NCBI GenBank assembly: GCA_965198915.1
Contig: CBDAQC010000002.1
Span: 868,001-932,000, forward strand
Direction: 5' to 3'
DNA length: 64,000 nt
Origin: BOG-908 sp965198915
GTDB lineage: Bacteria > Pseudomonadota > Alphaproteobacteria > Acetobacterales > Acetobacteraceae
Shown: one piece after another, positions 17,988-26,002 of the stretch
How positions within the stretch are numbered: position 1 is the first letter of the stretch
Layout of the letters: each line of letters starts with the position of its first letter
Program-made: the position numbers and the translations under genes
The notes under the pieces: generated by a model
What the model was told of the DNA's origin: nothing
Databases searched by the model: none
Seen by the model: only the letters and a program-made list of their open reading frames with translations

Positions 17988-17990
17988 CCC
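17930..17990. repeat. Family B hairpin repeat overlapping a gene start
   Basis: GGAAGGACGGCATTCTTTCC, then TGAAAGACAGAAGAAAAAGG and CTTTTGTCC. The hairpin arms are TTCTTTCCTGAAAGACAGAA, partly decayed. The repeat overlaps the presumed start of the DUF4214-like gene. Confidence 0.75.
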
Positions 17991-18113
17991 TGCCGGGGCG
18001 CTTCGATGCCTTAGGGAAACACCTGGCAATCGCGGCGGCGGCTTGTGCCATCTAGCGCACAGCCAGGCCGCGCGCATACTGGTGCGGCAAGCGGGGGAGA
18101 TCGCTGTTTGGAG

Positions 18114-19313
18114 ATGCTGGGCGATTGGGCGGACGCGCCGGGCGTGGTGTTGAGCTGCCCAGGTCCGCTGCGCCGTCATACGGCGGCGTTGCGGCCCGCC
18201 GCAGGCCTGGCGTTGCCGCAGGCGCTGCTTGGCGGCGAGTCGCAACTGCTCGCCTTCGCGGCGTCCGTCTCCGGCGCCGGCGGCCGGCTGATGTTCGCCC
18301 CTTTCCCGGAGATGTTCGCCGGGCCGGCCAGCCTTCGCCCTGCCCTCGACCGGTTGGGCGCGGGCCACATGGGCGAGGTAGTGCATCTGCGCTTCGGCGG
18401 CGTGCGCTCCGCACGTGTGCTGAAAGGCGCGCGCAACGCGGCGGTGCTGGCCGAATGCATGGGCGCCCCCCTGCTGACCGCCAGCCACCATCCCTTCGCC
18501 AGCGGCCTCGTCTTGCCCGCCGCCATGCAGCGCGCCTACCGGCTGACGCCGGACGCGGTCATGGCTCAGAGAAGCGGCGGCGGACTCCTGCCTTTGCTGG
18601 ACCTGCCGGAGAGCCTGGTGCGTGCCGCATTGCCGGCGCGGCTGGCCGATACGGCAGGGCTGGAAGCCGCCTGTCTTGACGGCTTCCAGTCCGACGCCTG
18701 GGCCGCCGGTCAGATACGGGACGCCCGCGCCTGTCCGACGGACGGAACGCCCTCCGTGCTCGTGCCGTGGAACATGGATCACCCCGGCAGCATCGTGCCC
18801 GAATTGCTCGTCAGGCTCGCCAGCCTGGCCACCCGGGAGGCGATGCCGCCGCGCATCATCCTGCTGCCGTTCAACTATATCGGCCAGACCGGCATCATCC
18901 GCGACGTGATCGCCAGGCTAGCCAATGCCGGCAGCGCCGTGCTGCGACGCATGTTCCTGGCCAGGGTACGCTCGCAAGAGGGGGTTGCCGCCCTGCGCAG
19001 CCTATCCCGGGTCGCCTGGGTGGATGGCAATGACCCCGAGCATTGGTGGACGCTCGGCCGGCTGGACGCGCACGGCATCACCGGCCTTCTCGTCGGCGCC
19101 GCGCGCCCGGACGTGCCAGGCCTGGAGGCGGACGAGCAGTTGCGCGTGCAGGCGGAAACCCGCTGCGGCGCGTTGATCTTCCTGGCCCGCCTGCCGTCGC
19201 CGCGCCGGCTCCCCGAGCTTCTGCGCCTGACCGCCGAACAGCAGGCGCTGACGCCTGCCGACAGGCCGGCCGCTCCCAGGCCTGTACGCCGGAAGAGCAA
19301 GGCACTCGTATGA
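18114..19313 (+). CDS. Unknown protein of the exopolysaccharide cluster (399 aa)
   Basis: Not recognised as a known family. Sequence shows a soluble alpha/beta-looking protein with LMFAPFPEMFAGPASLRPAL, APLLTASHHPFASGLVLPAA, VLVPWNMDHPGSIVPELLVR and LLPFNYIGQTGIIRDVIARL; the last two resemble a nucleotide-sugar-binding half of GT-B glycosyltransferases but lack their signature. The ATG at 18114 is used; a TTG at 18108 in the same frame has a better spaced GGAG (18096-18099) and may be the true start. Its stop overlaps the next glycosyltransferase start (ATGA), so the two are co-translated. Confidence 0.7.
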   Translation: MLGDWADAPGVVLSCPGPLRRHTAALRPAAGLALPQALLGGESQLLAFAASVSGAGGRLMFAPFPEMFAGPASLRPALDRLGAGHMGEVVHLRFGGVRSARVLKGARNAAVLAECMGAPLLTASHHPFASGLVLPAAMQRAYRLTPDAVMAQRSGGGLLPLLDLPESLVRAALPARLADTAGLEAACLDGFQSDAWAAGQIRDARACPTDGTPSVLVPWNMDHPGSIVPELLVRLASLATREAMPPRIILLPFNYIGQTGIIRDVIARLANAGSAVLRRMFLARVRSQEGVAALRSLSRVAWVDGNDPEHWWTLGRLDAHGITGLLVGAARPDVPGLEADEQLRVQAETRCGALIFLARLPSPRRLPELLRLTAEQQALTPADRPAAPRPVRRKSKALV

Positions 19314-20566
19314 CCGCGCCCTTGCTGGCTGATGCCGCCGCCAGGCTGCAGGCGGCCGACGCGCAGGTCTATTTTGACATCTCGCCGCTGCTGGAGGAGC
19401 AGTGGACGGGTATACCCATCGTCGCCGCCGGCCTGGCTGGCGCTTTGCTGGCCCACATGCCGGCCCGGCTGCACTTCTTCCTGGGCGAGGCGGTCATCGG
19501 CCAGGACGTGGTCGCCGACGCCCTGCGTCGCCGCAGCGGACTGTTCCTCCTGCGTGCGCACCAGACCGGCCGCGCCCGGATCGACACTCTGCCCATCCTG
19601 CGGCCCGCCGGAGGGCCGACTCTCGGGGTGTTTCCCTCCGTCAAACCCATTCGCCGTGCTTTCGATGTCGAATGCAGCGTGTTCCACGACCTCTCCACGC
19701 TCGTGCTGCCCTATTTCCACATCAAGGGGAATGTGGACCACCACATGGAGGCGATGATGGCGGACATCGCCTCCGACGACCTGGTCGTTGCGGTGTCGCA
19801 AGCATCCGCCGACGACCTTGTGGCCTATCTGGGCGTGGACCCGGCGCGGATACTCGTCGCGCATAACGGGGTATCCTGGCCGGACGGCTTCGACGTGGAG
19901 GCCGCCAACCAGCGCGGGCCGGCCGGCGCCGAGCCCTATGTCCTGATCCTCGGCACGCGCGAGCCGCGCAAGAACGTCATGCTGGTGTTCAAGATGCTGG
20001 CGGCGCATCCGGCGTTGCTGGACAGCCACCGTTTCGTCTTCACCGGCAAGATGGGCTGGCTAGAGGAGCAGCACGCGCTGCCCGCCAGGCTGGAGCCTGC
20101 CCGCGCTGCCGGCCGAATCGTGTTCACCGGTTTTGTCGATGACTTCACCAAATACCGGCTGCTGGCGGGCGCCGAGGCGACGTTGTATCCGTCGCTGTTC
20201 GAAGGCTTCGGCCTGCCGGTGCTGGAAAGCCTTTCGGCCGGTACGCCGTGCGCCGCAACCTGGAGCAGCAGCATCCCCGAAGTGGGCGGCGCGTGCTGCA
20301 CCTATTTCGACCCGCTTTCCGCCGGCGACATGCACCGCGCATTGGCGGAGTTGCTGGCGCGGCGGGACCGGGCGGGGCTGCGGCTTGCCTGCCTGGCGCG
20401 GGCAGCGCTGTTCAGTTGGGAGGCCAGTGCGGGTGGGATAATCGGCGGCTTGCTGCGGTGCTGGTCCGAGGAAAGGCCAGGGGCTCTGCCCTCCGGCGCC
20501 GCAGCCTCGGACAAATGGCGCGAGCGGCGCCGGCCCGCTAAGGACAGTCGTCCCGTGTCTGTCTGA
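19310..20566 (+). CDS. Glycosyltransferase family 4 (GT-B fold)
   Basis: A 418-aa retaining glycosyltransferase, probably adding a sugar to an exopolysaccharide. The GT-B C-terminal domain is clear: YVLILGTREPRKNVMLVFKM, RIVFTGFVDDFTKYRLLAGA and the E-x7-E donor-binding motif in PSLFEGFGLPVLESLSAGTP. The N-terminal half has the FHDLSTLVLPYFHIKGN segment seen in mannosyltransferase-like members. ATG at 19310 overlaps the previous stop. The last 30 or so residues (after GGLLRCWSEE) are encoded by a family A repeat arm and have no family counterpart, so the natural C-terminus was probably altered by the repeat. Confidence 0.9.
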   Translation: MTAPLLADAAARLQAADAQVYFDISPLLEEQWTGIPIVAAGLAGALLAHMPARLHFFLGEAVIGQDVVADALRRRSGLFLLRAHQTGRARIDTLPILRPAGGPTLGVFPSVKPIRRAFDVECSVFHDLSTLVLPYFHIKGNVDHHMEAMMADIASDDLVVAVSQASADDLVAYLGVDPARILVAHNGVSWPDGFDVEAANQRGPAGAEPYVLILGTREPRKNVMLVFKMLAAHPALLDSHRFVFTGKMGWLEEQHALPARLEPARAAGRIVFTGFVDDFTKYRLLAGAEATLYPSLFEGFGLPVLESLSAGTPCAATWSSSIPEVGGACCTYFDPLSAGDMHRALAELLARRDRAGLRLACLARAALFSWEASAGGIIGGLLRCWSEERPGALPSGAAASDKWRERRRPAKDSRPVSV

Positions 20567-20714
20567 AAACTCGCTCCGGCGGCCACTTGGCAGTGTTTTG
20601 CTCCGGTGCTCATGGCCCAAGAAGGCCATCTTGCTCCGCCGCTCCTGCGAAATAGGGTCTGGGGCCAAGGCCCCAGCGGGGTTTGGGGCAGAGCCCCATT
20701 CTTGCTGAAGCAAG
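20468..20714. repeat. Family A repeat (inverted, expanded copy running into a gene end)
   Basis: Right arm in reverse, AAAGGCCAGGGGCTCTGCCC (20472-20492) with GGACAGTCGTCC near 20545, and left arm in reverse, GGGTCTGGGGCCAAGGCCCC followed by AGCGGGGTTTGGGGCAGAGC (20655-20700). About 90 bases between the arm parts are not shared with other copies. The right arm is inside the coding frame of the GT4 gene. Confidence 0.8.
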
Positions 20715-20730
20715 CTCCCCACCCCTGAGC

Positions 20731-22650
20731 TCACTTAGCCGGCGCGAGAATGTCACCGAGACGATCCGCGACACCGGCAATGCGCTCGAGATGCGGGTAG
20801 CGCAGCCCGCCATGGTAATCGAGCCGGACCGTGCGGTAGCGCGCTCCGTCGCGCACGAGCAGTTCCAATGGCGAGGTGCCGTTGCGCGCGGAGGTGACTG
20901 CGTCGGTCAGGGTCTCCGGTCCGTCCAGTGCCAGCCCGTCCACCGCTGCCAGTTTGTTGCCGGGCGCCAGGCCGGCGCGGAAAGCGAGGCCGCCCCAGAG
21001 CACGGATTGCACCGTGCCGTCCGTGGCCAGCGACAGGCCGAGCGAGAAAGTCAGATCGGTGACCTTGCGCCGTGCGTCGGCGGATTTCTGCATTGGCGAG
21101 GGCGTGTCGGTGTAGGTCAGCTTCCAGCCACCGCGGGTGATGCCGTCCAGCGGCGCGCCCGGGCCGTGGCCGTCGAGGCGGGCGCGCAGGAAGCTGGCCC
21201 AGTCGTAAGGCTGGACCTGGTTCAGGGCGCGGACCACGTCTTCGAAAGTATAGGTGTGCACCGTCCAGTCGCCGTCATCGACGCCGAAGAACAGGCGGGC
21301 GAAATCGTCGAGCGATTTATGGCCGGCGGATTTCTCGCGTATCAGCGTGTCGGCATCCAGCCAGACCAGGGCGCCTTCCGGGTAATAGTCCCCGAAACGC
21401 GACCAGCTGCTCCAGCGCGAAGGCTTGTGCCAGGATATGATCGGGTCGTTCGTGGTGTCGGCCAGGCTGCGCCAGGCGCGGCCGGGCGTGGCGGCGTCTT
21501 CCTCGGCGGCGTCCAAGGCGAGCTGGTCGCGCGCCTGGGCGGCGTCAAGTATGCCGGAGCGCGCGGCCAGGACCTTGCCCCAATAGGTGGTCTGCCCCTC
21601 GTACACCCAGATCAGGTCGGTCTGCTCGGGGATCGTGTGGTCGTCGGGCGACCACAGGTCCGCCGGGCGGCGGAACTTGCCGTTCCAGGAATGGGTGTAT
21701 TCGTGCGGCAGCAGGTCTCGCGAAGGCGCGGATTTCAGTGGGTCCGTAAAGTAGTTCTCACCGCTGCCGACTTCGCAGCTCCTTTGGTGCTCCAGGCCGA
21801 TACCGCCCATCTCGGCGCTTACGGAGAACAGGAAATCGTAGTGGTCGTAATGATGGCTGCCAAAGGCGCGGGTGGCCTGCTGGACCAGGTTGCGGTGGGC
21901 CTGCAGGTCGGCGGGGTTCACCGCCAGATCCTGCGGCCGGTCGGCTACCACGTCCATGTGCACCGGCACCGCGGCGCCGGGCCCCAGGTCGATGCGGCTG
22001 AAATAGCGGCCGGCCAGCACCGGCGAGTCGAGCAGCGTCTCCAGCGGCACCGGCTTGAACGACACCGTGCCCTCCGCCTGCCGCTCGGTGGTGAGTGCGG
22101 TGGCGTATTGGAAGCCGGTCGGCAGGCGGACGGTGGGGTGCACCGCGATGTCACGCTGGAAGTAGCCTGCCGGGAACAGCAGTTCGGGGCGCCACTCCAC
22201 CTCCACCATGTTGGCGGTCATCACCACACGGGCATCCTTGTTGTCCAGTGGCGAGAGGAACTGGAAGCTGGCCTGGATCGCGTGCGCGCCGGCCGGCACG
22301 GCGATGTGGAAGGCGCCCATGTCGACGCCGTCCCGCTGCCAGGCGGCCGGCTTGCCGTCCGCGGTGACTGTCAGGCCGGCCAGGGACGGCAGCGGGCCGG
22401 TCGGGCCGTGGTTGCCTGGCAGCCATTTCGGATAGAGCAGCGTGAGCTGGCCGTCCGGGGGGACGGGGATCGTTTCGGTGATCTGGACAATGTGCTGCTC
22501 GGTGTTGGTGGCATCGACGGACAGCTCGATCTGGCCGGGGAAGGGCCGATCCTGTGGTGTGGGCAAGGCAGGGGGTAGCGGCGCCTGGCTGGGGGCGGCG
22601 GCCAGAGCGGGGGTGGCCAGGAGGAGCAGGAGGGGGAAGAGGCGATTCAT
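20731..22650 (-). CDS. Secreted M61 glycyl-aminopeptidase with PDZ domain
   Basis: A 639-aa zinc metallopeptidase. A signal peptide is visible (MNRLFPLLLLLATPALAAAP). The zinc site is HEYTHSW (His316, His320) after SRDLLP, with the third ligand in the downstream WVYEGQTTYWG segment. An N-terminal beta domain precedes it, and the C-terminal PDZ domain shows GGLAFRAGLAPGNKLAAVDG. Length fits the family (about 600-650). Likely a periplasmic aminopeptidase for Gly/Ala-rich peptides. The frame is open 239 codons upstream across the divergent reductase gene, but the signal peptide fixes the start at 22650, only one base from a family B half. Confidence 0.92.
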   Translation of the reverse strand: MNRLFPLLLLLATPALAAAPSQAPLPPALPTPQDRPFPGQIELSVDATNTEQHIVQITETIPVPPDGQLTLLYPKWLPGNHGPTGPLPSLAGLTVTADGKPAAWQRDGVDMGAFHIAVPAGAHAIQASFQFLSPLDNKDARVVMTANMVEVEWRPELLFPAGYFQRDIAVHPTVRLPTGFQYATALTTERQAEGTVSFKPVPLETLLDSPVLAGRYFSRIDLGPGAAVPVHMDVVADRPQDLAVNPADLQAHRNLVQQATRAFGSHHYDHYDFLFSVSAEMGGIGLEHQRSCEVGSGENYFTDPLKSAPSRDLLPHEYTHSWNGKFRRPADLWSPDDHTIPEQTDLIWVYEGQTTYWGKVLAARSGILDAAQARDQLALDAAEEDAATPGRAWRSLADTTNDPIISWHKPSRWSSWSRFGDYYPEGALVWLDADTLIREKSAGHKSLDDFARLFFGVDDGDWTVHTYTFEDVVRALNQVQPYDWASFLRARLDGHGPGAPLDGITRGGWKLTYTDTPSPMQKSADARRKVTDLTFSLGLSLATDGTVQSVLWGGLAFRAGLAPGNKLAAVDGLALDGPETLTDAVTSARNGTSPLELLVRDGARYRTVRLDYHGGLRYPHLERIAGVADRLGDILAPAK

Positions 22651-22832
22651 GAAGGAAGGAAGGCCTTCTTTTTTGAAAAACAGAAGCGAAAAACTTCTGA
22701 CTCCCCGCTGGCGATGCAGCCTATCGGGCTCTGCCAGAGTGGCGGGCGCGGGCGCGGCATGCGCCTTCGCGCAACCGGACAAGCGAAAGTTTTCGGCCCT
22801 TTTTTCAAAAAAGGACTGTTTTCTTCCTTCCA
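22651..22832. repeat. Family B repeat, facing pair between divergent genes
   Basis: Left half 22651-22712 (GGAAGGCCTTCTTTTTTGAA, then CAGAAGCGAAAAACTTCTG) and right half about 22781-22832 (GCGAAAGTTTTCGGCCCTTT, then CAAAAAAGGACTG and TTCTTCC). The outer ends abut the start of the M61 peptidase and the leader of the ferredoxin-NADP reductase gene, so both transcripts should begin with a hairpin. Confidence 0.85.
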
Positions 22833-22878
22833 GCCGCCACCTTGCCATCACTCCCGCACTGCGCAAGAACCCCCCGCC

Positions 22879-23652
22879 ATGAGCGCCTTCTTTGAAGAAA
22901 AAGTCCTGTCGGTCCATCACTGGACCGACACCCTGTTCAGCTTCACCTGCACCAGGGATCCGAGCTTCCGCTTCAAGAGCGGCCAGTTCTCGATGATCGG
23001 CCTGCAGGTGGACGGCCGTCCGCTGCTGCGCGCCTACAGCATGGTCAGCGCCAGCTGGGAGGAGGAGCTGCAGTTCCTCAGTATCAAGGTGGCCGATGGG
23101 CCGCTGACGTCCCGGCTGCAGCACATCACCGCCGGCGACACGGTGCTGATCGGCCGCAAGCCGGTGGGCACGCTGCTGGCGGAAAGCCTGCTGCCTGGGC
23201 GCAACCTGTATCTGGTTGGCACCGGGACCGGGCTGGCGCCGTTCATGAGCCTGATCAAGGATCCGGAGACGTACGAGCCGTTCGAGCGGGTGGTGCTGGT
23301 GCACGGGGTCCGGCAGGTGGCCGAGCTGGCCTATGAGCGCGAGATCGAGCACGAGTTGCGGGCGCATGAGTTGCTGGGCGAGTTCACCGCGGAGAAGCTG
23401 CTCTACTATCCGACGGTGACGCGCGAGGCGTTCCGCAACCAGGGGCGCGTGACGGACCTGATGTTTACCGGCAAGCTACCGGCCAATCTTGGCCTGCCGC
23501 CTGTCGACCGGGCGCATGACCGGGTTATGCTGTGCGGCAGTCCGGGGTTGCTGACCGATTTTGGCGCCTGGTTCGAGCAGGGCGGCTGGGTGGAAGGGAC
23601 GAACACGCGGCAGGGCGAGTACGTGATCGAGAAGGCGTTCGTGGAGAAGTAG
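22879..23652 (+). CDS. fpr: Ferredoxin--NADP+ reductase
   Basis: A 257-aa flavoprotein that exchanges electrons between NADPH and ferredoxin/flavodoxin. FAD-binding RAYSMVS (RxYS motif), flavin segment KSGQFSMIGL, NADP pyrophosphate segment YLVGTGTGLAPFMSLIKDPE and C-terminal RVMLCGSPGLL are all present; it ends in GEYVIEKAFVEK, the bacterial subclass I Fpr tail. The ATG at 22879 is chosen by family length. Its last 128 bases overlap, on the opposite strand, the end of the methyltransferase-like gene. Confidence 0.93.
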   Translation: MSAFFEEKVLSVHHWTDTLFSFTCTRDPSFRFKSGQFSMIGLQVDGRPLLRAYSMVSASWEEELQFLSIKVADGPLTSRLQHITAGDTVLIGRKPVGTLLAESLLPGRNLYLVGTGTGLAPFMSLIKDPETYEPFERVVLVHGVRQVAELAYEREIEHELRAHELLGEFTAEKLLYYPTVTREAFRNQGRVTDLMFTGKLPANLGLPPVDRAHDRVMLCGSPGLLTDFGAWFEQGGWVEGTNTRQGEYVIEKAFVEK

Positions 23653-24505
23653 GACAAACTGACTCCTCTGACCGTGCGCGCTTAGTAAGATCGCGTTGCA
23701 ACACCCACAAGAAAGGATAGAAGCCCCAGTGTGTGCCGTCGGCGAGACCATGGCCACCTCCTAAGATGAACGCGGGAGGCGCTATGGAGGGGTCGATCAG
23801 CTTTCTTGTCTCCAGCACCAGATCGAAGCCGGTCTGCTGGATTTGCTGAAGCACTGTGTCATGCTGTTGGTCTTGCAACAGGATCGGCCCGGAAGCGGGA
23901 CAGTCCGGCGTAGGCCTGCCGCAATGCAGCTGCCTGTCCGCATCCAGGATTATCAGCCGTCCGTGCGAACGAAGTGCCAGGAACACGGGCAGAAACGACG
24001 ATTGAAGCGGCTTGAAGTAGGATAACGGCCCGGTAGCTGGCGGTGCTGCCCAGACCAGGTCCAATCGGGGCAGCGACGGCAATTGCGAAAGCGGCAGCAC
24101 GAGCTGTGTCACGTTCGGGTCCAGGTAGTCTCCGGTGACAACCCGCCCGCGAATGGTTGTCGACCCTGACGGCCCGGCCAGTTCCGGCGGCGTGATAGTG
24201 TAGACGTGGCCCCGCGGTCCAACCAGCTTGGCCAAAACGTGCGCGTAATATCCGATGTCGCCCTGACTTCCAGTGCCGAGATAATCCGGCAGCAAGACGG
24301 CAGCGGTTTGACCACGCTGCAGTCCGGTTATGCGCTGCAAGATTTGCTCGTTGCAAATTCCGTAGAAGTTGGTGCAGCAGGGCTGGTAGGCCTCTGGACA
24401 GGGGGTGGGAAGCAGGAAGGTGGGGTTCGCGGCGATTGCAGGCGGCGGTGTCGCGAGGCTCGCCAGAACGAGGATCAGCAAGACGCCGAGGGTGATCCTG
24501 TTCAT
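23525..24505 (-). CDS. Secreted methyltransferase-like protein, abnormal C-terminus
   Basis: A 326-aa exported protein. A signal peptide is clear (GVLLILVLASLATPPPAIAA). Residues 60-250 resemble the Rossmann-type predicted methyltransferases with signal peptides: a helix QILQRITGLQRGQTAAVLLP, then IGYYAHVLAKLVGPRGHVYT. However, the usual glycine-rich SAM loop is replaced by LLPDYLGTGSQGD. Natural sequence seems to end near FYPFLWVLQRDL; the next roughly 50 residues are Arg/Ser/Pro-rich and read antisense through the fpr gene, so the original stop has probably been lost. Confidence 0.6.
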   Translation of the reverse strand: MNRITLGVLLILVLASLATPPPAIAANPTFLLPTPCPEAYQPCCTNFYGICNEQILQRITGLQRGQTAAVLLPDYLGTGSQGDIGYYAHVLAKLVGPRGHVYTITPPELAGPSGSTTIRGRVVTGDYLDPNVTQLVLPLSQLPSLPRLDLVWAAPPATGPLSYFKPLQSSFLPVFLALRSHGRLIILDADRQLHCGRPTPDCPASGPILLQDQQHDTVLQQIQQTGFDLVLETRKLIDPSIAPPAFILGGGHGLADGTHWGFYPFLWVLQRDLTKRARSEESVCPTSPRTPSRSRTRPAACSSLPPSRPARTRRQNRSATPDCRTA

Positions 24506-24572
24506 CCGCTGCGGCGCCTTGTGTTGATCGAAGGTCCTACCATCCCTGAAACAATTTCTGGGACTGTAAATA

Positions 24573-25304
24573 TCACCCTTGCTGCCGGACGAGTGCCGCC
24601 ACCCACAGCCGAACATCCGCCGGCGCGGCAAAGAACTCTCCCACACGCAGCCCTATGCCGCCCAGCGCACGTGCGGCGTCCATGCCTTCCTGGTCGGTCA
24701 CGTCGTCGCCCACGAAGATCGGGATGCGGCCGGTGAAGGGCGGGCAGCGCATGATTGCCTGCACCGCCGTGGCTTTGCTGACGCCCACGGGACGGACCTC
24801 CCAAGCCATCTTTGCGGCCATGATCTCGAAGCCGGGCTGGCCCGCCAGCAGGTTTTGCAGGTCGGCGAGCAGGGCAGGGCCGGCGCCGGGGTTGGCGCGG
24901 TAATGCAGGACGAAGCCGTGGCGCTTGCCCTCCAGCAACGCGCCCTGGTGGCGTGCAACGGTCGCCTGTGCCGCCGCCGCCCAGGCTTGCGTTACGTGCG
25001 GCAGGGTGGCGAGGGTTATCGGCCCGCCTGGTTCGTGGCGCAAAGCGGTGCCGTGTTCGCCCGCGATCGCGCCGACGGCGTCGCCCAGCAGCGCGTCCAC
25101 CTGAGCGATCGGGCGGCCGGTGACGATGGCGACCGCGCCGCCGGCGCGGGTGCGGAGAGCGCGCAGGTTGCCGGGCAGAGCTGGGTCGACCACGACCAGG
25201 TCGGGCGCCGGCGCGATGTCGACGAGCGTGCCGTCGAAATCCAGCAGGTAAGCCGCCCGTTCCGGCGGCGGCAGGTCAGGCGCAGCCGGCAAGCTGGATG
25301 TCAT
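24573..25304 (-). CDS. otsB: Trehalose-6-phosphate phosphatase
   Basis: A 243-aa HAD-superfamily enzyme that removes phosphate from trehalose-6-phosphate. Motif I is YLLDFDGTLVDIAP, motif II AIVTGRPIAQVD, the substrate segment GEHGTALRHEPGG, HYRANPGAG, conserved Lys in AAKMAWEVRP and VGVSKATAVQAI, and motif III IFVGDDVTDQEGMDAA. No trehalose-6-phosphate synthase lies in the window. Its start overlaps the end of the DUF2155 gene by 29 bases, making it the last gene of the NDUFA12-mlaD-DUF2155 run. Confidence 0.93.
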   Translation of the reverse strand: MTSSLPAAPDLPPPERAAYLLDFDGTLVDIAPAPDLVVVDPALPGNLRALRTRAGGAVAIVTGRPIAQVDALLGDAVGAIAGEHGTALRHEPGGPITLATLPHVTQAWAAAAQATVARHQGALLEGKRHGFVLHYRANPGAGPALLADLQNLLAGQPGFEIMAAKMAWEVRPVGVSKATAVQAIMRCPPFTGRIPIFVGDDVTDQEGMDAARALGGIGLRVGEFFAAPADVRLWVAALVRQQG

Positions 25305-25800
25305 AGACCGGGTGTTCCAGCATGGCGGCGGCGGGCTCGTTGGCGAGTATCCAGCCCTGGAAGCCGGGCGCGCCCTCGCGGCTGTCTGTGACGCTGAGCT
25401 GGGCGGTGGCGTCCTGCGGCAGATCCTGCGGGCGGACGGCGCAGGCTTTCAGGGTGATGGACAGGGTTTGCAGGGTTCTGGTCTCGCCCAGCTTCAGGGT
25501 GAGCGTGGTCACCGTGGAGTCCAGCTTGTTCAGCACGCGGAGGGTGCCGGTCTGGCGGGGGACCCAGGTGTCCGGCGGGGAGATGGTGGGGGGTGTTACC
25601 GTTTCGGCCGACGCGCTGGTGGCTAATAGGAAGAAAAGGAGGAAAGGCCTTCGTTTTTGAGAAAAAGAAGCAAAAAACTTTTGATCGTCCGACGCTGCGG
25701 AGCGGATGCTCGCAGGATCCGGTGGGCTGGTGCAAATGCGGGGAGACAAAAGTTCTTTGGTTCTTTTCTTCAAAAAAGAACTGCTTCCTTCCTGCCTCAC
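25276..25800 (-). CDS. DUF2155 secreted protein, start embedded in a repeat
   Basis: The C-terminal 110 residues match DUF2155, an alphaproteobacterial envelope protein of unknown function: TLRVLNKLDSTVTTLTLKLG, SITLKACAVRPQDLPQDATA, then GFQGWILANEPAAAMLEHPV and a final Cys pair (KAC, LAGC) that may form a disulfide. A signal-peptide-like stretch KRRPFLLFFLLATSASA precedes it, but no ATG, GTG or TTG occurs in frame close to it: its basic end is encoded by a family B repeat. The first in-frame start is GTG at 25800, which overlaps the upstream stop (GTGA) and would translate the whole repeat pair, giving 174 aa. Confidence 0.75.
   Translation of the reverse strand: MRQEGSSSFLKKRTKELLSPRICTSPPDPASIRSAASDDQKFFASFSQKRRPFLLFFLLATSASAETVTPPTISPPDTWVPRQTGTLRVLNKLDSTVTTLTLKLGETRTLQTLSITLKACAVRPQDLPQDATAQLSVTDSREGAPGFQGWILANEPAAAMLEHPVYDIQLAGCA
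25636..25796. repeat. Family B repeat, facing pair read through in frame
   Basis: Halves at about 25637-25690 (GGAAAGGCCTTCGTTTTTGA, then AAGCAAAAAACTTTTG) and 25735-25795 (ATGCGGGGAGACAAAAG, then TTCTTTGGTTCTTTTCTTC and AAAAAAGAACTGC). The pair fills the space between the 66-aa gene and the DUF2155 signal peptide, and is open in the DUF2155 frame. Confidence 0.88.
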
Positions 25801-25997
25801 TTAGGCGCCCGCAACCCAGCTACCAGTGCGGCGAGCAGCGTGCGCATGTGACCCTCGTCCACGCCCATCAGGATCGCGTCCTCGAACGCGTCCTGCATCA
25901 CGTGGCGCAGCTCTTCATAGTTCTCATCGAGTATCTCTAGCTTTTCGCGGCAGGAGACGGGTTCGCCGTCCGGCTGCGGCCAGGTGCGCTGGGGCAT
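25797..25997 (-). CDS. Small acidic protein (66 aa) in the MlaD operon
   Basis: A 66-aa cytoplasmic protein, mostly helical and acidic: CREKLEILDENYEELRHVMQ, then DAFEDAILMGVDEG. No family named. The ATG at 25997 follows GAAGTGA at good spacing and lies five bases after the mlaD stop; a GTG at 26006 overlapping that stop is the alternative. Position between mlaD and DUF2155 with tiny gaps shows it is part of the same transcript. Confidence 0.72.
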   Translation of the reverse strand: MPQRTWPQPDGEPVSCREKLEILDENYEELRHVMQDAFEDAILMGVDEGHMRTLLAALVAGLRAPK

Positions 25998-26002
25998 GGC
26001 GT

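Noticed and set aside
20683..22578. 631-codon plus-strand frame opposite the M61 peptidase
   Set aside because: Complement of a well-supported gene with signal peptide and HExxH motif; the antisense translation has no recognisable domain.
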